A stretch of 64,000 bases of DNA from positions 15,030 through 79,029 of the forward strand of contig JBELHW010000003.1 in NCBI GenBank assembly GCA_042091225.1, given 5' to 3'. The notes under the pieces are model-generated. The model saw only the letters and a program-made list of their open reading frames with translations, had not been told where the DNA came from and searched no databases. Origin of the DNA: JABAYQ01 sp042091225 (GTDB lineage Bacteria; Bacteroidota; Bacteroidia; Flavobacteriales; UBA7312). The translations under genes and the position numbers were made by a program. Positions 51,454 through 60,586 of the stretch are shown piece after piece (position 1 is the stretch's first letter; each line of letters starts with the position of its first letter).

Positions 51454-53424
51454 TTACTTTTTCTTTTTTTCAGAATTCTGCATACTTTCCTTCAAAGCAA
51501 TTAGTTCGTCCATATCTCCAAGCGTACTTTTTTGCTGGTTTTGCTGAACTTTGTGTACTTTGTTAGTTGTTTGCTTTTTCTGTTCCTGCTGAACCTCTTT
51601 AAAAATAACAGTATGTGATACTATAATTTTTTGAGAATCTTTATGGAATTCTAAAACTCTGAAAGTTAGTTTTTCGCCTACCTCAATTTTAGAGCCATCT
51701 TCCTTAGACAAATGACGCTTAGGTGCAAATGCTTCTACTCCGTGAGTAAGGACTATAGTGGCACCATTTTTAGTGATGTCACCAACTTCTCCTTCTAACT
51801 CCATTCCTTCACCGAATACAGATTCATATCCATCCCAAGGATTATCGTTTAGTTGTTTCACACCTAAACTTAGTTTTCTAGATTCCATATCTAACTCGAT
51901 AACTTGAGCATCAATTTTCTCTCCAACTTTAGTAAACTCTGAAGGATGTTTGATTTTCTTAACCCAAGAAAGGTCAGAAATATGAATCAATCCATCAACA
52001 CCTTCTTCTAACTCAACGAAAATTCCGAAGTTAGTGAAGTTTCTTACCACTACATTGTGAGTAGAACCTACAGGATATTTCTTAGCAATCTCTGCCCATG
52101 GGTCAGGTTGTAATTGCTTCATTCCTAAAGACATCTTACGCTCTTCTCTATCTAATGTTAAAATTTGAGCTTCTATTTCTTGTCCTACTTTCAAGAAGTC
52201 ACTCGCACTACGTAAGTGTGTAGACCAAGACATTTCAGAAACATGCACCAAAGCTTCTACACCTGGCTGAATTTCAACAAATGCACCGTAATCTGCTACT
52301 ACTACTACCTTACCTTTGATAGTATCGCCAATAGCCGATTTTTGATCTAAAGCATCCCAAGGATGAGCAGTTAACTGCTTAAGTCCTAACTGAATTCTTC
52401 TTTTCTCGTCGTCAAATTCTAAAATTACAACATTAATTGTAGAGTCTAATTCTACCACCTCATCCGGATGATTTACTCTACCCCAAGAAAGATCGGTAAT
52501 GTGTATAAGTCCGTCTATTCCACCTAAGTCGATAAACACACCATAAGAAGTGATGTTTTTAACCGTACCTTCAAGAACTTGTCCAACTTCAAGTTTAGAC
52601 ATAATTTCTTTTTTCTGTTCTTCAAGATCAGCCTCAATAAGAGCTTTGTGCGAAACAACAACATTACGGAATTCATGGTTAATTTTAACGACTTTAAATT
52701 CCATTTTCTTACCTACATACTCATCGTAATCTCTAATTGGTTTAATATCAATTTGAGAACCTGGCAAGAATGCTTCAAGTCCTAAAACCTCAACAATCAT
52801 ACCACCTTTAGTTCTACACTTAATAAAACCTTCTAAAACTAAATCTTTCTCGAAAGATTCGTTTACTTTTTCCCAAGATCGCAATACTCTTGCTTTCTTG
52901 TGAGACAATATTAATTGTCCTTTTTTATCTTCTTTCTTTTCTACTAATACTTCAACAATGTCTCCGGCTTTTAAATCCTCATTGTATCGGAATTCGTTTC
53001 TAGAAATTATAGCGTCTGATTTATAGTTAACGTTAACAATAACTTCTCTTTCAGTTAAGCTAACAACAACTCCATCTAAAACTTCGTTAGGTGAAACAGT
53101 ACTTAAAGCCGACTCATATTGAGATTTAAAATCGTCAAACTCAGATTCGGAATATTCAGCTATACCTTTAGTGTAAGTGTCCCAATCAAATTCAACTTCT
53201 TCTTTTGGCTCTTCAACAGCTTCAACCACCTTTTCTTCAACAGCCTCAACTACCTTTTCTTCAACAGCTTCAACAACTGTTTCTTTAACAGCTTTTTTTG
53301 CAGGCTTCTTGGCAGCTTCTTTTTTAGTCGATTTTTTAGGGGTCTTTTTAGTAGCTTTTGGTTTAGCTTCCTTTTTTGCAGCATCTTCTACAGGAGTAGC
53401 ATCTGCTTTTTTTTCTTCTGACAT
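51454..53424 (-). CDS. rpsA: 30S ribosomal protein S1 with a long Lys/Ala/Glu N-terminal extension
   Basis: A 656-residue protein. After an N-terminal tail of about 80 residues, S1 RNA-binding domains run from about residue 105 to 605, seen in repeated motifs such as SYGVFIDLGGIDGLIHITDL, YGAFVEIQPGVEALVHVSEM and NFGIFVELEEGVDGLIHISDL, each followed by an RKLSLGVKQL-type segment. S1 feeds mRNA to the 30S subunit. The tail is a Lys/Ala mixture followed by three copies of the eight-residue unit EEKVVEAV, encoded by a 24-base tandem repeat. It is a single gene with a promoter 120 bases upstream and a terminator after it. Confidence 0.95.
   Translation of the reverse strand: MSEEKKADATPVEDAAKKEAKPKATKKTPKKSTKKEAAKKPAKKAVKETVVEAVEEKVVEAVEEKVVEAVEEPKEEVEFDWDTYTKGIAEYSESEFDDFKSQYESALSTVSPNEVLDGVVVSLTEREVIVNVNYKSDAIISRNEFRYNEDLKAGDIVEVLVEKKEDKKGQLILSHKKARVLRSWEKVNESFEKDLVLEGFIKCRTKGGMIVEVLGLEAFLPGSQIDIKPIRDYDEYVGKKMEFKVVKINHEFRNVVVSHKALIEADLEEQKKEIMSKLEVGQVLEGTVKNITSYGVFIDLGGIDGLIHITDLSWGRVNHPDEVVELDSTINVVILEFDDEKRRIQLGLKQLTAHPWDALDQKSAIGDTIKGKVVVVADYGAFVEIQPGVEALVHVSEMSWSTHLRSASDFLKVGQEIEAQILTLDREERKMSLGMKQLQPDPWAEIAKKYPVGSTHNVVVRNFTNFGIFVELEEGVDGLIHISDLSWVKKIKHPSEFTKVGEKIDAQVIELDMESRKLSLGVKQLNDNPWDGYESVFGEGMELEGEVGDITKNGATIVLTHGVEAFAPKRHLSKEDGSKIEVGEKLTFRVLEFHKDSQKIIVSHTVIFKEVQQEQKKQTTNKVHKVQQNQQKSTLGDMDELIALKESMQNSEKKKK
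53212..53283 (-). repeat. 24-base tandem repeat, three units, within rpsA
   Basis: Units at 53212-53235, 53236-53259 and 53260-53283, differing at a few positions. Each encodes one eight-residue unit (EEKVVEAV type) of the S1 N-terminal tail. Such repeats vary in number by slippage. Confidence 0.88.
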
Positions 53425-53542
53425 AGTAATGTCTAAAAATTTGTATTTCGTTTACTTAGAGATTCGAATGGCAATCAACGAAAGTAATTAATGTTTATTT
53501 TTTACTCCTTTTCTTCTCCAAGAATGCCATTAAAAAGGGCTG

Positions 53543-53550
53543 CAAATATA
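53543..53550 (-). promoter_or_regulatory. -7 element of the rpsA promoter
   Basis: On the minus strand 53550-53543 reads TATATTTG. The start site near 53538 gives a leader of about 115 bases before the rpsA ATG at 53424, long enough for S1 autoregulation. A -33 TTG is not evident. Confidence 0.55.
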
Positions 53551-53594
53551 AACATATTAATTAAACATACAGCTGTAAAAACAAAGAAATGGAA

Positions 53595-54389
53595 TTAGGC
53601 AATAATTTGCTGCAAGTGTATGCGACAATTTTGAAGCTCAAAGCTAGGCTTTTGCTTAAAAAAGCCAAAAACAGAAGAACCACTTCCACTCATAGAACTA
53701 TAAATGGCTCCATTGCGATTCATAACATCTTTCAACTCTTTTATTTTAGGCTCCAATTCGAAAATTCCTTTTTCAAAATCGTTCACCATCGACCAAGATG
53801 ATACAGGCTCAGAAATAAGTGTGGCTAATTTAATTGGGGGAATAGACGGAATAACATTTGAGTATGCCATTGCGGTAGAAACATGAATATCGGGCGTTGC
53901 TACCAGCAAAAAAACCTTAGAAATATCTATATCTATACTACTAAGTTCTTCCCCAATGCCCTGAGCCAAGCAAGGTTTATTATCAATAAAAAAAGGACAA
54001 TCGGCACCCAACATAAGCCCATATTTTTTAAGCTGGGTGTTAGTCAAGTTTAAATGGAACATCTTATTTAAACCCATTAGAGTAAAGGCAGCATCGGAAG
54101 AGCCTCCTCCTAAACCAGCACCGATAGGTATGTTTTTATGAAGATGAATGTGTACGTTTTGTAAAGAAAAGTCCTTATTAAGCAAATCAAAAGCTCTTAC
54201 ACACAAGTTGCCTTTTCCAGGGATGTCAATACCTGAAGATGTGAATTTAAATTCCTTACTTTTAATAATCTCTAAGCTATCTTTCCAATCGATAGGATAA
54301 AAAATAGTTTCTAAATTATGGTAACCATCCTCCCTCTTATAAAGGATGTTTAAACCTATATTTATCTTAGCATTAGGAAAAAGAATCAT
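53595..54389 (-). CDS. ispE: 4-diphosphocytidyl-2-C-methyl-D-erythritol kinase
   Basis: A GHMP kinase of about 264 residues starting with ATG at 54389; the frame extends 13 codons upstream but MILFPNAKINIGL is the family start. The ATP loop PIGAGLGGGSSDAA lies near residues 87-100, and SGSGSSVFG near the C-terminus is the third GHMP motif. It phosphorylates CDP-methylerythritol in the MEP isoprenoid pathway. This supports MEP, not mevalonate, as the isoprenoid route and supplies the UbiA enzyme at 5085. It is divergent from accA. Confidence 0.94.
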   Translation of the reverse strand: MILFPNAKINIGLNILYKREDGYHNLETIFYPIDWKDSLEIIKSKEFKFTSSGIDIPGKGNLCVRAFDLLNKDFSLQNVHIHLHKNIPIGAGLGGGSSDAAFTLMGLNKMFHLNLTNTQLKKYGLMLGADCPFFIDNKPCLAQGIGEELSSIDIDISKVFLLVATPDIHVSTAMAYSNVIPSIPPIKLATLISEPVSSWSMVNDFEKGIFELEPKIKELKDVMNRNGAIYSSMSGSGSSVFGFFKQKPSFELQNCRIHLQQIIA

Positions 54390-54500
54390 TGTTAATAAAT
54401 TTAATTGACTATTGACAAAGGTAATCACATAAATTTTTCTAAACTTGAAATAAGTTTTATAATTACAAAAAAATAATAAATTACTAGATTGAAACCAATT

Positions 54501-55448
54501 ATGGAATATTTAGAATTTGAAAAACCAATTCAGGAATTGATGCTCAAATTAGAGCAAGCTAAGAAACTAAAGGAAGAAGGAGTTGATGTCAGACAGGCAA
54601 TAAAGGACCTAAACAACAAGATTGAAAAGCAAAAAACGGAGATATATTCCAACCTTTCTGCTTGGCAAAAAGTACAACTTTCAAGACATCCTAAAAGGCC
54701 CTATACCCTAGATTATATAGAAAACATAAGCGATACATTTATTGAGCTTCACGGAGACAGAAGCGTAAAAGACGATAAAGCGATGATTGGGGGCTGGGCA
54801 ATTATAGAGGACAAAAGCTATATGGTTATTGGCCATCAGAAAGGAATAAACACTAAGATGAGGCAATTTAGAAATTTTGGAATGCCTAATCCGGAGGGAT
54901 ATCGAAAGGCTTTGCGTTTGATGAAGATGGCCGAAAAATTTGGCAAGCCTGTAATTACATTTATTGATACTCCAGGTGCTTTTCCGGGGCTAGAAGCAGA
55001 AGAAAGAGGACAAGGAGAAGCAATTGCTCGTAACCTAATAGAAATGATACAACTAAAAGTTCCGATTATTTGCATCATTATAGGCGAAGGAGCATCGGGA
55101 GGAGCGCTAGGGATAGGAATTGGAGACAAGGTACTGATGTTAGAAAACACATGGTATTCGGTAATTTCTCCCGAATCTTGTTCTTCTATACTTTGGAGGT
55201 CTTGGGACTATAAAGAGCAAGCTGCTCAAGCCCTAAAACTAACGGGCGATGATATGCTAAAAAACGAACTTATTGATGGCATTATTGACGAGCCAAAAGG
55301 AGGAGCTCATAACGACACTCAAAAAATGTTTGAAGTAGTAAAAAAAGAAATAATTAAACATACGAAAGCTTTAGAAAAAAAGTCGGTCCAAACTAGGATC
55401 GAAGAACGAATAGAGAAGTTTGGAAAAATGGGTGTTATAAAAGAATAA
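54501..55448 (+). CDS. accA: Acetyl-CoA carboxylase carboxyltransferase subunit alpha
   Basis: A protein of about 315 residues, starting at ATG 54501 (MEYLEFEKPIQEL); the frame is open to a TTG at 54489. RHPKRPYTLDYI (about 63-74), the oxyanion region GEGASGGALGIGIGDKVLML (about 198-217) and SPESCSSILWR (about 226-236) are AccA signatures. With AccD it forms the carboxyltransferase of acetyl-CoA carboxylase, producing malonyl-CoA for fatty acid synthesis. Its stop overlaps the dnaB start by one base. Confidence 0.96.
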   Translation: MEYLEFEKPIQELMLKLEQAKKLKEEGVDVRQAIKDLNNKIEKQKTEIYSNLSAWQKVQLSRHPKRPYTLDYIENISDTFIELHGDRSVKDDKAMIGGWAIIEDKSYMVIGHQKGINTKMRQFRNFGMPNPEGYRKALRLMKMAEKFGKPVITFIDTPGAFPGLEAEERGQGEAIARNLIEMIQLKVPIICIIIGEGASGGALGIGIGDKVLMLENTWYSVISPESCSSILWRSWDYKEQAAQALKLTGDDMLKNELIDGIIDEPKGGAHNDTQKMFEVVKKEIIKHTKALEKKSVQTRIEERIEKFGKMGVIKE

Positions 55449-56941
55449 TGGCAAAAAATCAGAACAACAACAAAATAGAAACTAGTGCCCTAATAGCTGG
55501 CAAATTACCGCCACAGGCTGTAGATGTAGAAGAAGCAGTTTTAGGAGCTTTAATGCTCGAAAGTGACGCACTATCTAATGCAATAGAAATATTAAGGCCG
55601 GAAAGCTTTTACAAACCAGCACACAGTGCAATTTTTACGGCCATTCAAAATTTATTTAATGGGGCTAAATCGGTAGATATTCTGACCGTTACTGAAGAAC
55701 TGAAAAGCAACAATACCTTAAAAATGGTTGGAGGACCTGCTTTTGTTTCTAAACTTACAGACAGGGTTGCCTCTGCTGCAAATATTGAAACTCACGCAAG
55801 AATTATCTCTCAAAAATACATCCAAAGAGAACTCATACGAATTTCAGGAGATATAATTTCTGATGCCTATGACGAGTCTACAGATGTTTTTGACCTACTA
55901 AGTAAAGCAGAACAAAATTTATACGATGTCTCCGAAGGAAATATTCGTAAAAATTACGATAAAATGAGCTCGCTTATTAGAGAAGCCTTAGTACAGATTG
56001 AAGAAATTAAAAATAAAGAAGACGGATTAAGTGGTATTCCTTCCGGCTTTGCCGAACTAGATAGAGTAACCTCAGGATGGCAAAAATCAGACCTTGTTAT
56101 TTTGGCTGCCAGACCGGGTATGGGTAAAACGGCATTTGTTTTATCTATGGCAAGAAATACTGCAGTCCAGTTTAAAAAACCAGTTGCAGTCTTTTCTCTA
56201 GAAATGTCCTCGGTTCAGTTAGTAAATAGGCTTATTGCAAGCGAGTCGGGAATTTCAGCAGAAAAACTAAGAAAGGGAAATCTGGAAGACCACGAATGGA
56301 TACAGTTACAGCAAAAAATTACCCAACTTTCTGAAGCTCCAATTTTTATTGATGACACTCCAGCGCTAACTATATTTGAGCTAAGAGCAAAGTGCAGAAG
56401 ACTATGTAGCACTAAAAATGGAGTGGAAATGATTATTATTGACTACCTCCAACTAATGAGTGCAGGAGGAAGTGGAAAAGGAGGAAATAGAGAACAAGAA
56501 ATTAGTACGATTTCAAGATCTTTAAAAAGTATTGCTAAAGAATTGAACGTTCCAATTATTGCACTATCTCAATTAAGTAGAGCAGTAGAAACAAGAGGAG
56601 GAGATAAGAGACCAATGTTATCCGACCTTAGAGAATCGGGAGCTATTGAACAAGATGCAGATATCGTATGCTTTATCTACAGGCCAGAATATTACGGTTT
56701 TACCGAATGGCCAGAAAGTAGCCCAGGGGAAGACCCAGACTGCAACGGCCAAGGCGAAATTATAATTGCTAAACACCGAAATGGTTCTTTAGAAAATATA
56801 CGATTAAAATTTATATCTCATTTAGCCAAATTTACAGACCTAGATAGTTTCGGTAGCTTTAACAACGACTCCTACCCAAACACAAGCAATATTATTTCTT
56901 CTTCCATGAATATGGATCAGGACGAAGAACAACCATTCTAA
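55448..56941 (+). CDS. dnaB: Replicative DNA helicase DnaB
   Basis: A 497-residue hexameric helicase with an N-terminal helical domain (about 20-120) and RecA-like C-domain. Walker A is ARPGMGKTAF (about 220-229), Walker B is MIIIDYLQLM (about 329-338), and the SQLSRAVETR motif (about 375-384) carries the arginine-finger region. It unwinds DNA at the replication fork. No intein is seen. It overlaps accA by one base and is followed after one base by the AsnB-like gene, a gene order I recall from other flavobacteria. Confidence 0.97.
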   Translation: MAKNQNNNKIETSALIAGKLPPQAVDVEEAVLGALMLESDALSNAIEILRPESFYKPAHSAIFTAIQNLFNGAKSVDILTVTEELKSNNTLKMVGGPAFVSKLTDRVASAANIETHARIISQKYIQRELIRISGDIISDAYDESTDVFDLLSKAEQNLYDVSEGNIRKNYDKMSSLIREALVQIEEIKNKEDGLSGIPSGFAELDRVTSGWQKSDLVILAARPGMGKTAFVLSMARNTAVQFKKPVAVFSLEMSSVQLVNRLIASESGISAEKLRKGNLEDHEWIQLQQKITQLSEAPIFIDDTPALTIFELRAKCRRLCSTKNGVEMIIIDYLQLMSAGGSGKGGNREQEISTISRSLKSIAKELNVPIIALSQLSRAVETRGGDKRPMLSDLRESGAIEQDADIVCFIYRPEYYGFTEWPESSPGEDPDCNGQGEIIIAKHRNGSLENIRLKFISHLAKFTDLDSFGSFNNDSYPNTSNIISSSMNMDQDEEQPF

Positions 56942-56942
56942 A

Positions 56943-58205
56943 ATGAATAAAAAAGCATTTCTAATATTACCACTATTATTTTTTGTACAACTTAATTGCT
57001 GGGCTTCTTATTTGCTTATTCCGATGGACCAAAGCCAATCGGATCATTTAAAAGCTTATGGAATCGCGTTTTGGAGCTTACAAAACGAAGTTAGTGTAGA
57101 TTGGTTATTAAACTACAGAGGTGGTAGCTTCCTGATTAAAAACCAAACAAAACTCGAAAAAGAATGCCTAATTAGAGGAGTGAGTTTTGAAGTAATTGCA
57201 GACGTACAATCTACCCAAATACTATATCAGATAAGTAGCCCTGAGGTTAATCAGGATGTAGTAAAACTAGAAAAAGTACCGAGGATAGCGGTATATTCTC
57301 CCAAAACAAAATTACCCTGGGACGATGCCGTAACCCTAGCGCTTACCTATGCCGAAATACCATACGATTTAGTTTACGATAAGGAAGTGATTAAAGGAGT
57401 ATTACCAAGCTATGATTGGCTCCACCTACATCACGAAGATTTTAGCGGACAGTATGGTAAATTTTATGCTAGCTATAAAAATGTAGCATGGTACAGACAA
57501 CAAAAAACAGACTTCGAGCAATCTGCAAAAGAATTGGGTTTCGAGAAAGTTTCACAAGCAAAATTAGCGGTAGCACTCAAAATAAAAGAATTTACTTTAG
57601 GAGGTGGCTTTTTATTTGCAATGTGTTCGGCAACCGATACTTATGACATTGCCTTAGCAGCACAAGGAACTGATATTTGCCAGCATATGTTTGATGGCGA
57701 CCCTGCAGATAACAATGCCCAAGAAAAACTAAACTATCAGGAAACACTAGCCTTCGAGAATTTTATATTGGAGCAAAACCCAAACGTTTACGAATACTCC
57801 GAAATTGACGCTACCAGAACAAGAAAAATAAAAGAGCCTTTAGATTATTTTGCCTTATTCGAATTTTCGGCAAAATGGGACCCAATCCCTACCATGCTTT
57901 GTCAGAACCACGAACAAGTTATAAAAGGATTTATGGGACAAACAACAGCATTTAAAAACGAATTTATAAAATCTAATGTGCTAATTTTAGGTGCAAATGA
58001 AGCTGCAGACGAAGCAAGATACATACACGGAGAATTAGGAAAAGGAACTTGGACATTTTATGGTGGCCACGACCCAGAAGATTACCAACATAAGGTTGGC
58101 GACCCAAAAACAGACTTAAGCCTTCATCCTAACTCGCCAGGCTACAGACTTATCCTTAACAATGTTTTATTTCCGGCTGCTAAAAAGAAAAAACAAAAAA
58201 CCTGA
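56943..58205 (+). CDS. Secreted Bacteroidota protein usually mislabelled asparagine synthetase B
   Basis: A 420-residue protein with a Sec signal peptide ending NCWAS (about residue 22). The body has LNYRGGSFLI (about 56-65), a Rossmann-like stretch VPRIAVYSPKTKLPWDDAV (about 112-130), YDWLHLHHEDFSGQYGKFY (about 154-172), GGGFLFAMCSATDTYDIAL and GGHDPEDYQHKVGDP near the end. Database entries often call such proteins asparagine synthetase B, but I see none of the N-type glutaminase Cys2 or the PP-loop SGG of AsnB. The GGGFLFAMCSAT segment recalls a class I glutaminase-like (ThuA or peptidase) fold with a candidate Cys nucleophile. Function unknown. The gene sits one base after dnaB. Confidence 0.8.
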   Translation: MNKKAFLILPLLFFVQLNCWASYLLIPMDQSQSDHLKAYGIAFWSLQNEVSVDWLLNYRGGSFLIKNQTKLEKECLIRGVSFEVIADVQSTQILYQISSPEVNQDVVKLEKVPRIAVYSPKTKLPWDDAVTLALTYAEIPYDLVYDKEVIKGVLPSYDWLHLHHEDFSGQYGKFYASYKNVAWYRQQKTDFEQSAKELGFEKVSQAKLAVALKIKEFTLGGGFLFAMCSATDTYDIALAAQGTDICQHMFDGDPADNNAQEKLNYQETLAFENFILEQNPNVYEYSEIDATRTRKIKEPLDYFALFEFSAKWDPIPTMLCQNHEQVIKGFMGQTTAFKNEFIKSNVLILGANEAADEARYIHGELGKGTWTFYGGHDPEDYQHKVGDPKTDLSLHPNSPGYRLILNNVLFPAAKKKKQKT

Positions 58206-58210
58206 TTGTT

Positions 58211-59152
58211 ATGTTGGTTGCATTTTTAAGAAAATACAAATGGAGTTACCAAATTTCTAACTTTTTTAATCGTAAAAAGCTGGAACATAATTTACAATGG
58301 TATAAAAAATATAAACTCAATAAAAAATACTACTCCCCCATTTCAAGTGCCGACTTCGATGGTTTAGAATCTGAAAAACCAATTATGGATACTCAAGATT
58401 CGGCAAAAATTTTACCCCAAAAAGAAGCCTTTAAAAAATTAGATGAAAAAACACAAAATAGCCTACTAACATGGTCTCAAAACGGCTATGTAATTTTAAA
58501 ATCCTTCTTTCAAGAACAAGAAATTGATCTGATAAACAAAGAGGTGGAAAGCTTAATAAATGACAAAAAAATAAAATGGCTTGATCAAAGAATTTTATTC
58601 GCTTTTAAAAAATCTAAACTCTTGCAAAGTGTAGCAACATTTCCTAAACTAAAAAATTGTATTGACTTACTAATGGGCAAAGAAATGGATTTGTTTCAGA
58701 GCATTAATTTTTACCAGTCTAGCCAACAAAGAACCCACTCCGATTCCATACATATGTCAACATTCCCTAACGGAAATATAATAGCGGTATGGATAGCATT
58801 ACAAGATGTGGGCCCCGAAAACGGGCCGCTTCACTACTACCCAGGATCTCACAAATTACCATACATCATGAACAGGGATTTCGGAAACCAGAGTACTCGG
58901 TTAAAACTAGGAAACAAAACATACTCGGACTACGAAGACAAAATTGAGCAATTATTAAAAGAAAACCCTACTCTTGAAAAGCAAATTTTCTTAGCAAAAA
59001 AAGGCGATGTTTTAATTTGGCATGCAAACCTTTTGCATGGTGCCCAAGCTAAAATAAACAAACAGTCAAGCAGAAAAAGCATGGTTTTTCATTATTATTC
59101 TAAAGATGCAATTGCTTATCACGAAATTAGCGAAAGGCCAACTCTAAAATAA
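58211..59152 (+). CDS. Phytanoyl-CoA dioxygenase (PhyH)-family protein
   Basis: A 313-residue cytoplasmic protein with no signal. The double-stranded beta-helix iron site is complete: His176 and Asp178 in RTHSDSIHM and distal His276 in LLHGAQ, with Arg289 or nearby (SRKSMVFHYY) as the likely 2-oxoglutarate anchor. GPENGPLHYYPGSHK is the family core. Members hydroxylate small metabolites or acyl chains with O2 and 2-oxoglutarate. The gene is five bases after the AsnB-like gene and six bases before an MBOAT transferase, so it may hydroxylate a group used in acylation; that is inference. Confidence 0.88.
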   Translation: MLVAFLRKYKWSYQISNFFNRKKLEHNLQWYKKYKLNKKYYSPISSADFDGLESEKPIMDTQDSAKILPQKEAFKKLDEKTQNSLLTWSQNGYVILKSFFQEQEIDLINKEVESLINDKKIKWLDQRILFAFKKSKLLQSVATFPKLKNCIDLLMGKEMDLFQSINFYQSSQQRTHSDSIHMSTFPNGNIIAVWIALQDVGPENGPLHYYPGSHKLPYIMNRDFGNQSTRLKLGNKTYSDYEDKIEQLLKENPTLEKQIFLAKKGDVLIWHANLLHGAQAKINKQSSRKSMVFHYYSKDAIAYHEISERPTLK

Positions 59153-59158
59153 AATAGC

Positions 59159-60583
59159 ATGCTTTTCAATTCTATTGACTTTGCTTACTTCTTACCAATT
59201 GTTTTACTATTATTTTGGCTATTGTCCAAAAATTTAAAAGCTCAAAACCTTGTTTTACTGCTTGCTAGCTACGTTTTTTACGGATGGTGGGACTGGCGTT
59301 TTCTTTCTCTAATTGCTTTAAGCTCGTTTGCAGATTATATTATAGGCATAAAGCTACACAAAGCACAAACAAACCGAAAATATTGGCTGGTATTGAGCTT
59401 AGTTATCAATTTAGGAATGTTGGCTTTTTTCAAATACGCCGATTTTTTCGCTCAAAGTTTTAGCGATGCCTTTAGTTTGTTTGGGCAACACATAGAGCTT
59501 AGCAGACTAAATATTATTTTGCCAGTTGGTATTAGCTTTTATACCTTCCAAACATTGAGTTATACCCTAGATATTTACAAAAGAAAATTAGAACCAACAA
59601 AGTCATTAGTTTCCTTTCTGGCATTCGTATCTTTTTTTCCTCAACTGGTGGCAGGACCAATTGAAAGAGCAAGTAATTTATTGCCACAATTTTTTCAAAA
59701 TAAAAAAATTAAATCAGACTTATTTGTTGCTGGTTTACAACAAATGTTGTGGGGATTTTTTAAAAAAATGGTGATTGCAGACAACTGCGCAATTATTGTA
59801 GATCAAATTTTTAACCAAGCCCCCGAATACAGTGGACTCACCTTATTTATTGGAGCAATATTTTTTGGATTTCAAATTTATGGCGATTTTTCAGGATATT
59901 CTGACATAGCAATAGGAACAGCAAAATTATTCGGATTTAATTTAAGTCAAAACTTCGCATTTCCATATTTCTCAAGAGACATTGCTGAGTTTTGGAGAAA
60001 ATGGCACATCTCCTTATCTTCTTGGTTTAAAGATTATTTATACATCCCATTAGGAGGATCAAGAGCAACAAAAGCAAAAACAATTAGAAATATATTTATC
60101 ATTTTTCTGGTGAGCGGATTTTGGCATGGAGCAAACTGGACTTTCGTTTTTTGGGGCTTTGCTCACGCCCTTTTGTTTGTTCCTTTATTTGTGTTGAACA
60201 AAAACAGAACATTCACACAAAACAACCACAACCTATCTCCTATTAATCTATGGAGAATGTTATCTACTTTTGTTCTGGTTTGTTTAGCTTGGATATTATT
60301 CAGAGCCCAAAATATAGAACAAGCAATATTTATTTACGGAAAAATATTCGACTTTACTAGCTGGACAAGCCCAAGCCTAGAAGACTTTAACAGCGCTATT
60401 ATAATAAGCATGATTGTCTTTTTGCTTGTTGTAGAATGGAACAACAAAAAAGAAATAAATCCTTTAAAAAATATAGATAAATTACCTAATGTTGTAAGGT
60501 GGCTATTTTATAGCTTTTTGTTATTTTGTATCAGTATGTTTAGCCCAACACAAGAATTACCATTTATTTATTTTCAATTTTAA
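59159..60583 (+). CDS. MBOAT-family O-acyltransferase (AlgI-like)
   Basis: A 474-residue polytopic membrane protein with about eleven hydrophobic segments. The MBOAT core is visible: AGPIERASNLLPQF (about 165-178), DFSGYSDIAIG (about 244-254), FPYFSRDIAEFWRKWHISLS (about 268-287) and the proposed catalytic His323 in SGFWHGANW. AlgI-like members move acetyl or other acyl groups across the inner membrane to secreted or surface polymers, working with an SGNH partner. Such a partner follows three bases later. No alginate or cellulose genes are adjacent, so the target polymer is open. Confidence 0.92.
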   Translation: MLFNSIDFAYFLPIVLLLFWLLSKNLKAQNLVLLLASYVFYGWWDWRFLSLIALSSFADYIIGIKLHKAQTNRKYWLVLSLVINLGMLAFFKYADFFAQSFSDAFSLFGQHIELSRLNIILPVGISFYTFQTLSYTLDIYKRKLEPTKSLVSFLAFVSFFPQLVAGPIERASNLLPQFFQNKKIKSDLFVAGLQQMLWGFFKKMVIADNCAIIVDQIFNQAPEYSGLTLFIGAIFFGFQIYGDFSGYSDIAIGTAKLFGFNLSQNFAFPYFSRDIAEFWRKWHISLSSWFKDYLYIPLGGSRATKAKTIRNIFIIFLVSGFWHGANWTFVFWGFAHALLFVPLFVLNKNRTFTQNNHNLSPINLWRMLSTFVLVCLAWILFRAQNIEQAIFIYGKIFDFTSWTSPSLEDFNSAIIISMIVFLLVVEWNNKKEINPLKNIDKLPNVVRWLFYSFLLFCISMFSPTQELPFIYFQF

Positions 60584-60586
60584 AAC

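Noticed and set aside
53119..53491. Plus-strand frames opposite the start of rpsA (Ser/Thr/Phe-rich)
   Set aside because: They mirror the Lys/Ala/Glu repeat region of S1 in antisense; the low-complexity Ser/Thr/Phe content is a result of the tandem repeats, not a gene.
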